The translations under genes and the position numbers were made by a program. A stretch of DNA of 64,000 bases, taken from NCBI GenBank assembly GCA_030847615.1, contig JAUMIR010000001.1:441928687-441992686 (forward strand), read 5' to 3'. Origin of the DNA: Gambelia wislizenii. Its lineage: Eukaryota; Chordata; Lepidosauria; Squamata; Crotaphytidae. Shown one piece after another: positions 22,563 through 33,161 of this stretch. Within the stretch, counting starts at the first letter, position 1, and every line of letters starts with the position of its first letter. The notes under the pieces were generated by a model. It had not been told where the DNA came from, did not search any database, and was given only the letters and a program-made list of their open reading frames with translations.

Positions 22563-23077
22563 TGTCAGGGAAAATAAGTGTTGTGATTAGAAATCTATGC
22601 CCCCTTTTCGGTAATTTTATCACCAGGCAAAAGGTGCCAACTAGTCATGCTGAGAGTCATAAATCTGTCTTTTGGTATTTTGGTTTCTGTTCTCACTTCC
22701 AAGGCCAGATAAGTAGGAATGGGAGCAGAGCTTAACTTTCGTTTCCCCTCAAAAAGGGTTGGGTGCCTTGAGAAGAATTTTAATATATAAGCAGGGAGGG
22801 ATTTTGGTGCCAGGCGACTGAAGCTCCATTTTCCCTCTTAGTTCTCAAGAAGCCTTGGAACATACAGAAGCAGGGATGAATGCTTTCTGCCTTTTATTTT
22901 GACTTGTTACCCTTTTTCTTACAATAAAAACTATGAAAGAAACTTTTAGCCTTTCTTGAACTCTTTTACCAGAGGTACGCAAGTTTTGTCCAAAGCCCAC
23001 GTTTTTGCTGCAAACTCTGAAACAAATCTCACTGCTTGGCTAAGCAGAGTGGGAACGGACATTGCATTTTCCCAACA
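22563..23077 (+). mobile_element. Solo LTR of an endogenous retrovirus-like element
   Basis: Begins tgtcagggaaaata and ends gcattttcccaaca, imperfect inverted ends with TG...CA. It is flanked by a perfect 5-bp duplication GTTTC (22558-22562 and 23078-23082). The promoter-like tatataa is at 22784-22790 and AATAAA at 22923-22928, in the right order and 130 bp apart for U3-R-U5 in plus orientation. Length 515 bp. No internal gag/pol/env is present, as expected after LTR-LTR recombination. Five-base duplications are made by several ERV and Gypsy integrases, so the group is open. Confidence 0.85.
22784..22790 (+). promoter_or_regulatory. LTR TATA box
   Basis: tatataa inside the solo LTR, 133 bp upstream of its AATAAA. 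It would set transcription start near 22815. Activity is not known. Confidence 0.55.
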
Positions 23078-23600
23078 GTTTCAGGGAGTCCTTATATCAC
23101 TTCTTTTTGGAGTGTCCCTATTTTTGGAACACTCCATTTCCTCCATCCTAGAAATGTGCCCTGCCCAGCGCAGCTGTGTTCTCAATATCATGGCCTCAAT
23201 GCTTGTGATCCCTGCTTGCTCAAGGACAGCAACATTCGTCACATAGTCAGTCCAGTGTATATTTAGGATTGTGTGTATACAGCGCAAAATTCCAGGCTAA
23301 AGGAAGGCAACTTTAAATGACAAAATAGATCCTACGGGGGTGGGGGAACAATAATACAACATACAGTAACAAAATAAAATTCCCCATATCCAAAGGGAAT
23401 ATATTCCTAGATCTTCTGTGGATACATGAAACCACAAGTAATACTGAATGCTATATTTTGATCCCAGACTGGACAAACTCAATCTTTATTGCTTTTGGCC
23501 AATGGCCATTGCAAGAACCAAAATAATAAAACAATATACATAAAATTTCCATAGGTAATCTATATTACATAAATATATTAAAATTCACATTTAAACCCTT

Positions 23601-26600
23601 TTAGATCATATTATCCCCGTTACAAGGAATAGCTATCTCTGCTATATATTTCTTCCTGGTCTTTTTAGCAGCAAGGGCAAACAAGGCTACTCTCCAGGTT
23701 ACATATTTATCTGCGTCCATAAGGAGATAAAGTAGTTTTTCCTCAGAATTTAGAAAGACTTTATTGTCAGTTAAAGGTAAAATAAAACGCTCCCTAAGAT
23801 CTTTATATAAAGGACAACAGATTAAATAATGTGCCAAGTCCTCTGAATGGGGGCAGCCAACAATACATGTCCGTTCATTTTTCGGAACTTTTTTAAACCT
23901 TCCATCTCTTTCGGCCGATTCAAACATATTAAGTCGCAGTTCTGTGAAAGCTTGACGCAACTGGGCAAAAGTCAAGTTATCAAAATAATCCAGATAATCA
24001 CAGAATTGCCTAAGGCCATAATATAAAGGGGCACACGAAGAATCCCGAACAGTATGTAAATCTGCAAGTGTAGTAACTTCTAATATTGTGCTGTTTATTT
24101 TTACCTTCCTTGCAGGATAATCTAACCCTGCCAGTTCGCTCATTGAAAGCCCATACTTAGAAATTAATTGAGCTGCCCCATGAACCCAGTTCTTAACAGA
24201 TAATCCATTATTAAGTTCCAGAAGACACTTTTTTGGTAGTCTAGAAATTGGCATCTCCTGGATCTTAAACCAATAATACAAAATCCTTTTGTCTATTTGG
24301 CTTTCTAAGGTTGGAACAAAAGTTTCGAGACGAAGCATAGCAGTTGGGGTATCCCTAGGAAGTCCTAGTAATGCCCTTAAAAAATAATTTTGAGACACTT
24401 CTAAACCTAGGACCTTAGGTATGCCCCAGATTTCTGCCCCATAAAGGATTTGTGCCAAAGTTTTAGCTTTGTAAACCATTAGAGCAGGCTTTACTAAATT
24501 GCCTCCCTTGTTAGCAGCAAAGCTCAACGTTGCTTTAGCCGATCTATAAGCTTGAATTTTGATATTTATCATATGTTGTTTCCAGGAGGCTGATTCAGAA
24601 AAGAAAATTCCCAGATATTTAAAAGATTTAACTTGTTTTATTATATGCTCATCTAAGTGCCAGGAGTGTATTTTGGGGTGCCTACCAAAAACCATAGCCT
24701 GAGTTTTATCGTAATTTATTGTCAGGACATTTTTTTTACAGTATGATGAAAATCTGGCAAGCAAACGTCTTAAGCCCACCTGAGTTCTAGATAGGAGGAT
24801 AATATCATCAGCATACATTAGCAGAGAAAGTTTTTGATCCAGAATGGTGACTGGGGCATACTGTAAACCTTCTAACTCCTTAACAATATCATTAATGTAA
24901 AAGTTAAATAAAAAAGGGGCTAAAATACAGCCCTGTTTAACACCAGTATAGGTATTTATTTTGGGTGAAAGATGGCCAGCCAAATCAACTTTGACCTGTA
25001 TCGAGGTATTAGTATATAAAGCCCTAACAAGATATAATAAGCGGGGGTCAATATCTGCTTTCTCTAGCTTTTGCCACAAGAGGTCCCTAGGGACTGAGTC
25101 AAAAGCTGACTTTAAGTCAATGAAGCAAGCGTAAAGTTTTTGCTTCATGTTTTGAGTATATTTGCAGATCAAAAAATTTAATACAAAACACAAGTCAATA
25201 GTAGATTTCCCCTTCTGAAAACCAGCTTGGACTTCAGATATTAAATCATGTCTCTCAGACCAATCTTCTAAGCGTTCTAATAAGGTACGTGCATACAGTT
25301 TAGAAGAGATATTTAAAAGACTAATCGGCCTATAATTGGCAGGATTTTTTTTGTCTCCCTTTTTATGTATGGGGGCAACAATGCTTGATCTCCATCCTTC
25401 AGGAATACATCCTGATTTATTTATATAGGTAAACAGTTTAGCCAAAATGGGTGCCCAATAATCTGATTTTACATTAAATAATTCCATGGGAATCATGTCT
25501 TCCCCAGGAGCTTTGTTAATTGATTGTTTGGCCATATTTTTTTTAACCTGTTCAGGGGTAACCTCTGGCCATTCTGGTAAGGTGGCAATTTGAGGAAGAT
25601 ATAAATGAGGATATGGAGTTAGTTTGCAACTATATATGTTTGCAAAATATTCCTCCCATACATTACTTTGAATTACTGCTTCCAAAGAATGATCTATTGT
25701 TCTGGTCGCTCGTGCGATAATGTGCCAGAATTTTTGTGAATCCTTTTGCATAGCAGCATTACCCAGTTCTTTCCATTGAGATATATAATAATTATGTCTC
25801 TTTTCATTAAGTAGCATTTTATAATCATTCCTCAACCGAGCTATATATAAGTGTGTTTCCATGTCTTCCTTTTTGGCCTTTAGTTTTAGAACCCTCAGTG
25901 CTTTCACTAACATTTTTTTCGTCTTGCGACATTCCTCATCAAACCAGGTCTGAGATTTAAATCTAAGCATTTTAGAGTTAGACGATGATATAAGAAATGG
26001 TTTTAAATGAGATAAAAGGATTTCATATGACCCAATGATATTGTCAGATTCATACAGAATATTTTCTCTTAGTTTAACAAAATCAGATGATTTCAAGATG
26101 TTAATAATTCTGTCTTGGAGTTGTTCGTTCCACCTTAGTCGTTTGCCACCAAGGATTAAATAATTGGAGCCATCAACATTACGAGGAACAGTCGGAGAGC
26201 CAGATGTTAAAATATGCAGCTGTAAGGGGTTATGATCACTCTCAGCCCGGGGGATTATTATAAATGAGTCACGAAGTACTGGAACAGAGCTAGTGGCCAT
26301 AAAGTAATCGACAGTACTAGCATGGCCTTTGGGAGAAATAAATGTATAATTCCCATTTAGATCTCCAAGACCATGGCCGTTACAGAGTTGAAGATTGTAT
26401 TTGATTACTAACTCACATAAGTGTTTCCCAGCAGCATTAGCTGTCTTATCCAGAGCTGCCCTAAGGGAAAGTTCTGGGACATTTTCTATGCATAATCCAA
26501 AAATTGTGTTATTGAGGGAAACAGTGCCGATCCTGGCATTGAAGTCACCTCCAATGATCACCCATGGATTAGGAGATTGGATGTCTAATTCCTCCAGAAT

Positions 26601-26978
26601 ATAGTTCAATCTGTCCCAGAGCAAACATTCCTTAACACCAGATCTTGCTGGAGGAATATACGTACAGATAATGTGTAATGGTACAGGGGCAATATTAGAG
26701 ATTGTTAACACTAGGAAATTAGAGGTATTTAATGAATGAAATTGGGAGATAATAGCATTAAGTGTGGTTGAAATTAGAACAGCAAGACCTCCTGAAGGTC
26801 TCCCAAACTTCCTAATTTTTATAGCTGGAATAGTGTAAGAAGTATAACCTTGTAGGTTTATAACACCTCCATTGGGTACCCATGTTTCTTGGAGAAGGAT
26901 GATATCATATGATTGTACGAATTTTAAAAAATCCTCATCCTGTATCTTATTAGACCATCCTGCTATGTTCCAGGACAT
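23601..26978 (-). CDS. LINE ORF2 protein: APE endonuclease, reverse transcriptase, CCHC
   Basis: A 1125-residue open frame, a full-length LINE ORF2. APE-type endonuclease motifs: SWNIAGW (residues 2-8, Asn4), QETW with Glu31, GGDFNAR with Asp145 and Asn147, and SDH at 247-249. Reverse transcriptase: ANYRPISLLN (about 547-556), CFIDLKSAFD with Asp621, GVKQGCILAPF (about 679-689), and YADD at 722-725. Near residue 1050 a C-x3-C-x7-H-x4-C finger (TCIVGCPHSEDLAHYLICC) lies before the end. No stop or frameshift interrupts the frame and all catalytic residues are present, so ORF2 could be functional. Start Met follows directly on the ORF1 stop with 24 bp between. ORF1 is broken, so autonomous mobility is doubtful. 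Confidence 0.9.
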   Translation of the reverse strand: MSWNIAGWSNKIQDEDFLKFVQSYDIILLQETWVPNGGVINLQGYTSYTIPAIKIRKFGRPSGGLAVLISTTLNAIISQFHSLNTSNFLVLTISNIAPVPLHIICTYIPPARSGVKECLLWDRLNYILEELDIQSPNPWVIIGGDFNARIGTVSLNNTIFGLCIENVPELSLRAALDKTANAAGKHLCELVIKYNLQLCNGHGLGDLNGNYTFISPKGHASTVDYFMATSSVPVLRDSFIIIPRAESDHNPLQLHILTSGSPTVPRNVDGSNYLILGGKRLRWNEQLQDRIINILKSSDFVKLRENILYESDNIIGSYEILLSHLKPFLISSSNSKMLRFKSQTWFDEECRKTKKMLVKALRVLKLKAKKEDMETHLYIARLRNDYKMLLNEKRHNYYISQWKELGNAAMQKDSQKFWHIIARATRTIDHSLEAVIQSNVWEEYFANIYSCKLTPYPHLYLPQIATLPEWPEVTPEQVKKNMAKQSINKAPGEDMIPMELFNVKSDYWAPILAKLFTYINKSGCIPEGWRSSIVAPIHKKGDKKNPANYRPISLLNISSKLYARTLLERLEDWSERHDLISEVQAGFQKGKSTIDLCFVLNFLICKYTQNMKQKLYACFIDLKSAFDSVPRDLLWQKLEKADIDPRLLYLVRALYTNTSIQVKVDLAGHLSPKINTYTGVKQGCILAPFLFNFYINDIVKELEGLQYAPVTILDQKLSLLMYADDIILLSRTQVGLRRLLARFSSYCKKNVLTINYDKTQAMVFGRHPKIHSWHLDEHIIKQVKSFKYLGIFFSESASWKQHMINIKIQAYRSAKATLSFAANKGGNLVKPALMVYKAKTLAQILYGAEIWGIPKVLGLEVSQNYFLRALLGLPRDTPTAMLRLETFVPTLESQIDKRILYYWFKIQEMPISRLPKKCLLELNNGLSVKNWVHGAAQLISKYGLSMSELAGLDYPARKVKINSTILEVTTLADLHTVRDSSCAPLYYGLRQFCDYLDYFDNLTFAQLRQAFTELRLNMFESAERDGRFKKVPKNERTCIVGCPHSEDLAHYLICCPLYKDLRERFILPLTDNKVFLNSEEKLLYLLMDADKYVTWRVALFALAAKKTRKKYIAEIAIPCNGDNMI

Positions 26979-27002
26979 GACCTTGATTGAATCTGCAACA
27001 AG

Positions 27003-27760
27003 TCAAGATTTTCTTATAGAAGGCAGAGTGAATTGAGCATGTCCATCAGCTGTTTTAGTAGTATCCATTCCTTTGAAGCAGTTCCCAATACTCTCCATAT
27101 CATGATTATTAACATTAATGTTTATGGCTAAGAGATTGTGTGAGTCAATTCTGTTGCCAGACATAAGGCCATCAGTAGGGGCCCCAGCTAATTCCATAGT
27201 TTGTGTAACCCTGTTGGCAGCTGTATACTCTGATTCACATATTTTATTTAATCTAGCTTGAAGTGAATTCAGTCTACCTGTGATAAGCAACTTATCAAAA
27301 AGGGGGAGTCTGGTAAATGAATCTATAAGGCTGACTTCATTCATATCATCCATTAATATGTTGTTTGGGATGTCCTGAGAGGCATGGGGAATTTCAGGGT
27401 TGGGACATGTATCATCCAAGCAAATCAGATCCTCATCCGTCTGTCGAGGCTTATCAGAGTCCATCAATGACAGATCGTTTATAGAGGATGAAGTATTAGC
27501 AATTAAAGGATATGGTGCTGAGTAGCAAAAGACTCTTGTTACTTCAATATTTGATCGAGAGATTAATTTCTTCAATTTATATAGCCTTGCTGCTATATCA
27601 GCATCCCTAAACGTTATAAGGGCTCTGGCCGTCAAATAATTATAAAATAAGTATTGGACATTTTCTATATCCCCTTCTTTCATAAAAGTTATTCCAAGGG
27701 CTGTAAGCTGTTGTAAAAGTGGGATTTCCTGCTGAATTGGGAGATGAAACCATGTGGCTT
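27003..27760 (-). pseudogene. LINE ORF1 C-terminal half, second frame
   Basis: The frame runs from about 27760 (QQEIPLLQQLTALGITFMKE) to a stop at 27003; the first Met is at 27683. It contains VQYLFYNYLTARALITFRDADIAA, which resembles an RRM-like fold of LINE ORF1 proteins, then a charged tail rich in Asp and Asn. Upstream, another frame carries the matching part (RSNTPSLVLKRSQLAFINYP...), so a frameshift near 27740 separates the halves. Role in the family: RNA binding and RNP formation. Confidence 0.65.
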
Positions 27761-27893
27761 AGGGTAGTTAATGAATGCTAGTTGTGATCTTTTTAGAACT
27801 AAAGATGGTGTATTAGATCTTGTTTGAGGAGCAGATAAATGCTGTTTATTGTCTTTTTTGTTTAACTGGGAAGTACTATTATTGTTACTGCCC

Positions 27894-29081
27894 TCATCTT
27901 TCCCCTCTAGTATCTGTTTTTTTTATCTGAAGTCTTGTTGAGTTGCTAGAATCCACCTGGGAAGAGTTTGCTAATGGGGAAGGTTCATTTGGTTTTGCAG
28001 CCAGCTTTATTTCCTCTCTTTTATTCTTAATGGAGCCTGTAACCTCCCTTGTTAAACCTAAATTTGTAGGATATTTTGAGGGATTGTCTAAGAGACTAAA
28101 TAGTCTCTTGAAGTTAAAGTTTACAGCCTTCCTAGCTCTGACCAGTTGTTTCTCCAAATTTCGGCTAGGAGCATTACTTATAGTCCCCCTCTTCTTTTTG
28201 CTCTTCTTTTTATTAGATTGCTTTTTAGATTTGTTATCTGACTGAGGAGTAACTTGGCTCAAACTAATATCATTACAAGGTGAGAGTTTACCCAAATGAT
28301 CTACATCTGTATTTAAAAGCCCTACAGTTTTGGGGGGTGCGACTTGTAAGATCCCTTCGCTAATAGTCCAGGATATTATATCTATGTTATTTTTTGTAGT
28401 GGTTAATAGATCATGTTGTTTTTTTAACATGTCAAATAACACTGAGAAATGAGGATTTTCATTCACTATTAACTTGTTTAATTTCTCATCAGAGTCTGCT
28501 AAGGGATGCAAAGTTTCTTCATATTTGTGGGATTCTGCATCTAGAGCACTTAGCTGTTGGTTAATTGTTTCCCTACGCTTACTGTATTCTTCTAATGTTC
28601 TTTTTTCATTCTCCAATAAGATTTCCAAAGGAGGCATATCCTCAAAAAAAGACAAAATATCATCTTTATCTTTATTCTTAGGGTCACTTGTCTGATCTAA
28701 GTTTATGATATTATTATCTAGCTTTAGTTCTGGATGCTCATGATCGAGAGGCAGACTCCTATTCAAGTTAAGGCCCATTTTCATATCATTAGTTGGATTA
28801 TATTCTGGTAGAGATAGTTGAGGATCGAGATCAGGGGTGTTGTCAGGTATATCAGAGGTAGCATCCTCAGTAGGGTCAGTTTTAACAGTATTAATATGTT
28901 TACCTTTCAAGTTATAAGATTCTCCCCTGTGAGTACCATTTGAGTACTTGGCCACTTTACCTCTGTTCCCTCTTGTGATTTTAACAAAGGGCCAGATTGA
29001 GCTGAAGGGAGTATTTTTGTTAATTTTAGAGGATTTTCTAGGTTTCTTTGAGAGGTCAGATTGACTCCTAGTTACTACCAT
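27894..29081 (-). pseudogene. LINE ORF1 N-terminal part (395 codons)
   Basis: MVVTRSQSDLSKKPRKSSK starts a basic N-terminus, followed by an acidic Asp/Asn-rich segment. A probable coiled coil (about residues 150-185, LEILLENEKRTLEEYSKRRE) and a Lys-rich patch with SNKKKSKKKRG near residue 290 follow. It ends in DTRGER at 27894. ORF1 should continue into the frame at 27760-27003, so the 210 bp between hold at least one frame break. Coiled coil plus basic patch fits an RNA-binding ORF1 protein. No zinc knuckle is seen. Confidence 0.7.
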
Positions 29082-29114
29082 GATGATTAGCCTAAGCCAG
29101 CAGAAAGGGGGGGG

Positions 29115-29593
29115 GGACTATAAACCCACACTATAGAATAAATATCACAAGTACAATAAAACAAAAAACTATTAACAGTGTGAACATGTAAAATATATTA
29201 TTATATATAAAATAGATAAAAAAATGTCAATAACTATATATAGTAAAATCTGAGCTATATTGGTTAAAACAACCAGTAAACAGAGGCTACTGTAGCAAAT
29301 TGAGTATTAAACCTGTTACAGCACCCTCTGAATGGCTTTGAGGAAAAAAGAAAGGAAACAGAACAAAATACAAGGCTAACTAGAATAATAATTATAAACA
29401 TCTGCGAGATAAGCTCTCATTTCCTTACACAAGACACCAAAGCTTAAGCACAAAGTGGGACAGTAGCAAACAGCTGCAGCTGGGGATAGTGATGTGGGAT
29501 GGGGGCAGGTGGCCTTTGACGTTGTCACCACTACCTCCCTGCCTCTCCAGGGCTCCTCCACCTCAGGCAGTGCTACTGCTGCAGCGGTGGATG
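29115..29593. other. AT-rich flank of the LINE; no gene seen
   Basis: 29115-29400 is AT-rich and could include 5' UTR of the adjacent LINE or its target. 29460-29593 is GC-richer and leads into the 69-bp array. Confidence 0.4.
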
Positions 29594-30443
29594 AGGGTGG
29601 CTTTTAGCTGCTCCCGGTGGAAAAAGTGGTGCCTGAAGCCTTTTTTAGAAGTTGCAAATGCCCAAACTCACTTCCAGTTGCTGCTGGAGGAAAAAATGAT
29701 GGCTGAAGTCTTTTTAAAGGCTGCAGAAGCCCAAACTCCCTTCTAGCTGCTGCTGAAGGGAAAGGTGGTGGCTGAAGTCGTTTTAAAGGCTGCAGAAGCC
29801 CAAACTCACTCCTAGCTGCTGCTGAAGGGAAAGGTGGTGGCTGAAGGCGTTTTAAAGGCTGCAGAAGCCCAAACTCACTCCTAGCTGCTGCTGGAGGTAA
29901 AGGTGGTGGCTGAAGTCCTTTTAAACGCTGCAGAAGCCCAAACTCACTCCTAGCTGCTGCTGGAGGTAAAGGTGGTGGCTGAAGTCCTTTTAAACACTGC
30001 AGAAGCCCAAACTCACTCCTAGCTGCTGCTGGAGGAAAAGGTGGTGGCTGAAGGCGTTTTAAAGGCTGCAGAAGCCCAAACTCACTCCTAGCTGCTGCTG
30101 AAGGGAAAGCTGGTATCTGAAGGGGTTTTAAAGGCTGCAGAAGCCCAAACTCACTCCTAGCTGCTGCTGGAGGAAAAGGTGGTGGCTGAAGGCGTTTTAA
30201 AGACTGCAGAAGCCCAAACTCACTCCTAGCTGCTGCTGGAGGAAAAGGTGGTGGCTGAAGTCCTTTTAAAGGCTGCAGAAGCCCAAACTCACTCCTAGCT
30301 GCTACTGGAGGTAAAGGTGGTGGCTGAAGTCCTTTTAAAGGCTGCAGAAGCCCAAACTCACTCCTAGCTGCTGCTGGAGGAAAAGGTGGTGGCTGAAGTC
30401 CTTTTAAAGGCTGCAGAAGCCCAAACTCACTCCTAGCTGCTGC
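29594..30443. repeat. 69-bp minisatellite, 12 units of exact period
   Basis: The phrase gcccaaactc occurs at 29660, 29729, 29798 and then every 69 bp to 30419, without one indel. A degraded unit precedes 29660. Units differ by substitutions and fall into types (gaagggaaagg, ggaggtaaagg, ggaggaaaagg) that alternate along the array. Because 69 is a multiple of three, one minus-strand frame stays open through the array; the other five frames meet a stop in each unit. Confidence 0.95.
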
Positions 30444-30491
30444 TCCAGACTGGACAAGGTTTGTGCAGCAGCCAGCTAGCCAGCAGCATCT
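29607..30491 (-). other. Open frame through the 69-bp array, no ATG
   Basis: On the minus strand about 294 codons run without a stop from a TGA near 30491 to a TAA near 29607. Each unit gives a 23-residue repeat with the core LQPPPFPPAAARSEFGLL. No Met starts the frame, so it could only be translated as an internal exon or by non-ATG initiation. Persistence of the open frame in all units may be a simple result of the period, so a coding role is not supported beyond this. Confidence 0.25.
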
Positions 30492-32489
30492 GCCTCAGCT
30501 GTATCCAGCTCGTTGCTGGCTCCTCCAACGCCTCTGGTTCATGCTGCCTAATGCTAACATTTCAGAGGTCGTCTATACGAGGGGGGGGTGGATTGCTCAG
30601 CAGTAATAGCAATTTGTAGCAGCTGCAAACTGTCTTAATGGTTAATAGAGCCCCCATAAACTTCACATGTCCCCTAGCCAATGGTGGCTGTAAATCTGCC
30701 ACGGCCTATTTTTTTTTTTAAAGTTTACTATGATGTGCACAAGTGATATTTCATATTTACAAAAGGAAAAAAAGAGAAAAGAGAGGAAAAGATTGCCATT
30801 TTATCACTTTACCGATCTTTCGCTTAGACAAAAATCCTACATGGCAGCAGCAGGTGCTTGCCCTGTTTGCAAGCCCTGCCCCTCCCATGCTCGTCTGGCC
30901 AATCAACCTCTGTTATGGAAAAGTGCAGTGATGGAAATGCGACTGTCTAAACGAGCTGACATGCATGTCCCCTACAGAGCTTTTTTTAAACTTCAGGAAA
31001 AGCCACAAAATCTTCACCGATAGAGTTTATGGTGGATTTGGTGCCCCCTTCCAAATACAACATATCGACGTGAGTTCAGACAGATCACCTTCCATGGTGG
31101 ATTCTATGATGATTATTTTGACAGGACCTGAATGTCTCTTTCCACCTCTGGCAGGAAGGAAGTGTCAGGAAAAGCATTGCTGTTGATGCCGGTGCCACTG
31201 CTTCTGCTTCCCACCCGATACCTTCCTTTGCATTCAGTCACCTTGGAAGCAGCAACCAAGCTGGTTGATGGTTGGCTGACCTTCCTTCCTTCCTTTTGCT
31301 GAAAGACCAGTGCAGGTAAGAGGGAGGAGCACACCTAGGCCACCACCACTGCTGTTCTCTCATGTGAGAGTGCAGTGTCCACACCAAGAGAAGCACATGG
31401 CTCTATGCAGGTGGGGCCCCCACACTTTTCTCAGCCTAGAAAGGAGTGTCTGTCTCCTTCCTTGGCCAAGAGAACCTAAGGCAGTGGAGAAGCATGAAGT
31501 GGAAGCAGCGGCGAGCCAGACAAGGCAGAGTCTGCTGGCTGCCTGGCTGCTGCACAAAGTTAGGGGCAGTGGTGAGGGGGAAGTCCCTCGTCCTCCTCAT
31601 CCAGGGACCAGTAAGGAACGAGGGATGTGCAGGGAGCTTCTGAGGAGGAAGGAAAGAGGAGCTAGGCAGTGGCATTGCCTCCCCCAAAGAAAAGGTGAGG
31701 AAGGACCTCAGCCGCCAGCAGCAGCCATGGATCGTGGGTAAGTGGAACTGCATATACTGGTCCTGTGTATATGTGTGTGTGTGTCATAGTGTATGTCCCT
31801 AAAATGAAGAGTGACAATCTCCAGGCCACCCTCTTTAAATCCCATGGCCTGATCCAGCACTAACTGTTTAATTGACAAATTAAATAACAATAATGTAACA
31901 AATTAAATGATTTTGATAATGCTAGTGAATTAATTTCCAATGTTAACTGTCAAGATCATCAAATTAATTTTCAAATTTTTCAAATAAAGTATTCTTAAAA
32001 ACTGATCAGTCTTCTTCCAGTATATGCCAATTTTATTTGTGTTCATTTAAAAGTCCATTACTTTCATTTCCCACACTGATCTGCAATGAAGGGGGAAGTT
32101 GGGAGAAGGAGAGAGAAACTGGGACATTTTAAAATTGGCTGGAAAAGTGGGATGACGGAGGATTAACTGGGACTGCCCTTGCCAAATTGGGACAGTTGGA
32201 GAGTGTGACAGTGGCAACTAGCAGTGCCAACCTGCATTTTCTTTTAAGTGTGTACTTTATTACGGGTGTCCCTGCTTTTTGGCGACTCAATTTTTGGTAT
32301 CATGCTGTTTCAACCTTTCTAAATTACACACTTATACTGTACTTTCAACACATGCTCTGGTTTTTTGTCGTTGTTTGTCGTTTTGTCGTTGTTTTGTCGT
32401 TGTTTGTGACCACACACTACTTTTTCTATAATTGGCTTGGTGTGCTTGTTTTTTCACCTCAATCGACTGAATACCATCTTTTTCATTCA
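30444..32489. other. No confirmed gene; GC-richer stretch 31140-31745
   Basis: Mostly unique. 31140-31745 is GC-richer and has two donor-like sites, cag|gtaaga near 31314 and gtgg|gtaagt near 31737. The second lies just after a Kozak-like gcagccatgg (ATG at 31726-31728). Frames there show no domain. It could be a first exon or chance; a CA/TG repeat follows at about 31770-31785. Confidence 0.3.
32342..32410. repeat. TTGTCGTTG minisatellite
   Basis: Tandem ttttgtcgttgtttgtcg units over about 65 bp in otherwise unique sequence. Confidence 0.75.
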
Positions 32490-32549
32490 GCTCCAGACTC
32501 TTTTGTGAAGTCTTCCAAACGCACTATATGCCTTTGCTAATCTGTGATC

Positions 32550-33161
32550 GATCTCTTTCGATCGATGGCTGCATCAATAGAAGTATAGTGTCTAGATCAA
32601 GGGAAGTAATAGTGCCACTCTATTCTGCCTTGGTCAGACCTCACTTAGAATACTGTGTCCAGTTCTGGGCACCACAATTCAAAAGGATATTGACAAACTG
32701 GAGCGTGTCCAGAGAAGGGCAACTAAAATGATGAAAGGTCTGGAAACGATGCCTTATGAGGAGAGACTTAGGGAGCTGGGTATGTTCAGCCTGGAAAAAA
32801 GACGGTTAAGAGGCGATATGATAGCCCTGTTTAAGTATTTGAAGGGATGTCACGCTGAGGATGGAGCAGGCTTGTTTTCTGCTGCTCCAGAGACTGGAAC
32901 ACGGAGCAATGGGTGCAAGCTCCAGGAACAGAGATTCCACCTCAACATGAGGAGGAACTTTTTGACAGTAAGAGCTGTTCGGCAGTGGAACACACTCCCT
33001 CGGAGCGTGGTGGGGTCTCCTTCCTTGGAGGTCTTTAAACAGAGGCTGGATGGCCATCTGTCGGGGATGCTTTGATTGTGATTTCCTGCGTGGCAGGGGG
33101 GTTGGACTGGATGGCCCTCGTGGTCTCTTCCAACTCTGCAATTCTATGATTCTATGATTCT
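32550..33161 (+). mobile_element. CR1 3' fragment inserted in a LINE
   Basis: Starts near ggctgcatcaatagaagtat and ends attctatgattctatgattc, the CR1 tail. Coding remnants: [20 protein letters not shown] (about 32575-32640), then 32728-33075 with [20 protein letters not shown] to RLDGHLSGML, in two frames. CR1 usually makes little or no duplication; cttt is the only shared flank. Confidence 0.85.

Larger units (their letters stand above)
22209..23285 (-). mobile_element. LINE copy (same family as 11045), split by a solo LTR
   Basis: On the minus strand the coding remnant at 23285-23083 reads NIHWTDYVTNVAVLEQAGIT then AMILRTQLRWAGHISRMEE. The 3' UTR continues at 22562-22209 (ggaccattgttggtgatcaa reversed, ending in aagccagaaagagaaagaac). 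The two parts join exactly if 22563-23077 and one GTTTC are removed. The family is not assigned to a named clade. Confidence 0.8.
23475..29114 (-). mobile_element. Near-complete two-ORF LINE, minus strand
   Basis: About 5.6 kb. The 5' end is near a C-run (plus strand ggggggggg at 29106-29114). ORF1 is in two frames (29081-27003), a 24-bp gap follows, then a 1125-codon ORF2 (26978-23601) and a roughly 125-bp 3' end. The 3' end reversed reads ggccattggccaaaagcaat then aaagattgagtttgtccagt, with an AATAAA-like element. Target duplication not found. The clade is not certain; the APE endonuclease plus C-terminal CCHC type fits the I/Vingi-related groups reported in lizards. Confidence 0.85.

Noticed and set aside
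23475..29114. Host gene encoding an endonuclease/reverse transcriptase
   Set aside because: The two-ORF order, 3' end and motif set are those of a LINE.
29594..30443. CRISPR-like array
   Set aside because: Units are contiguous 69-bp tandem repeats with no unique spacers, in a vertebrate genome.
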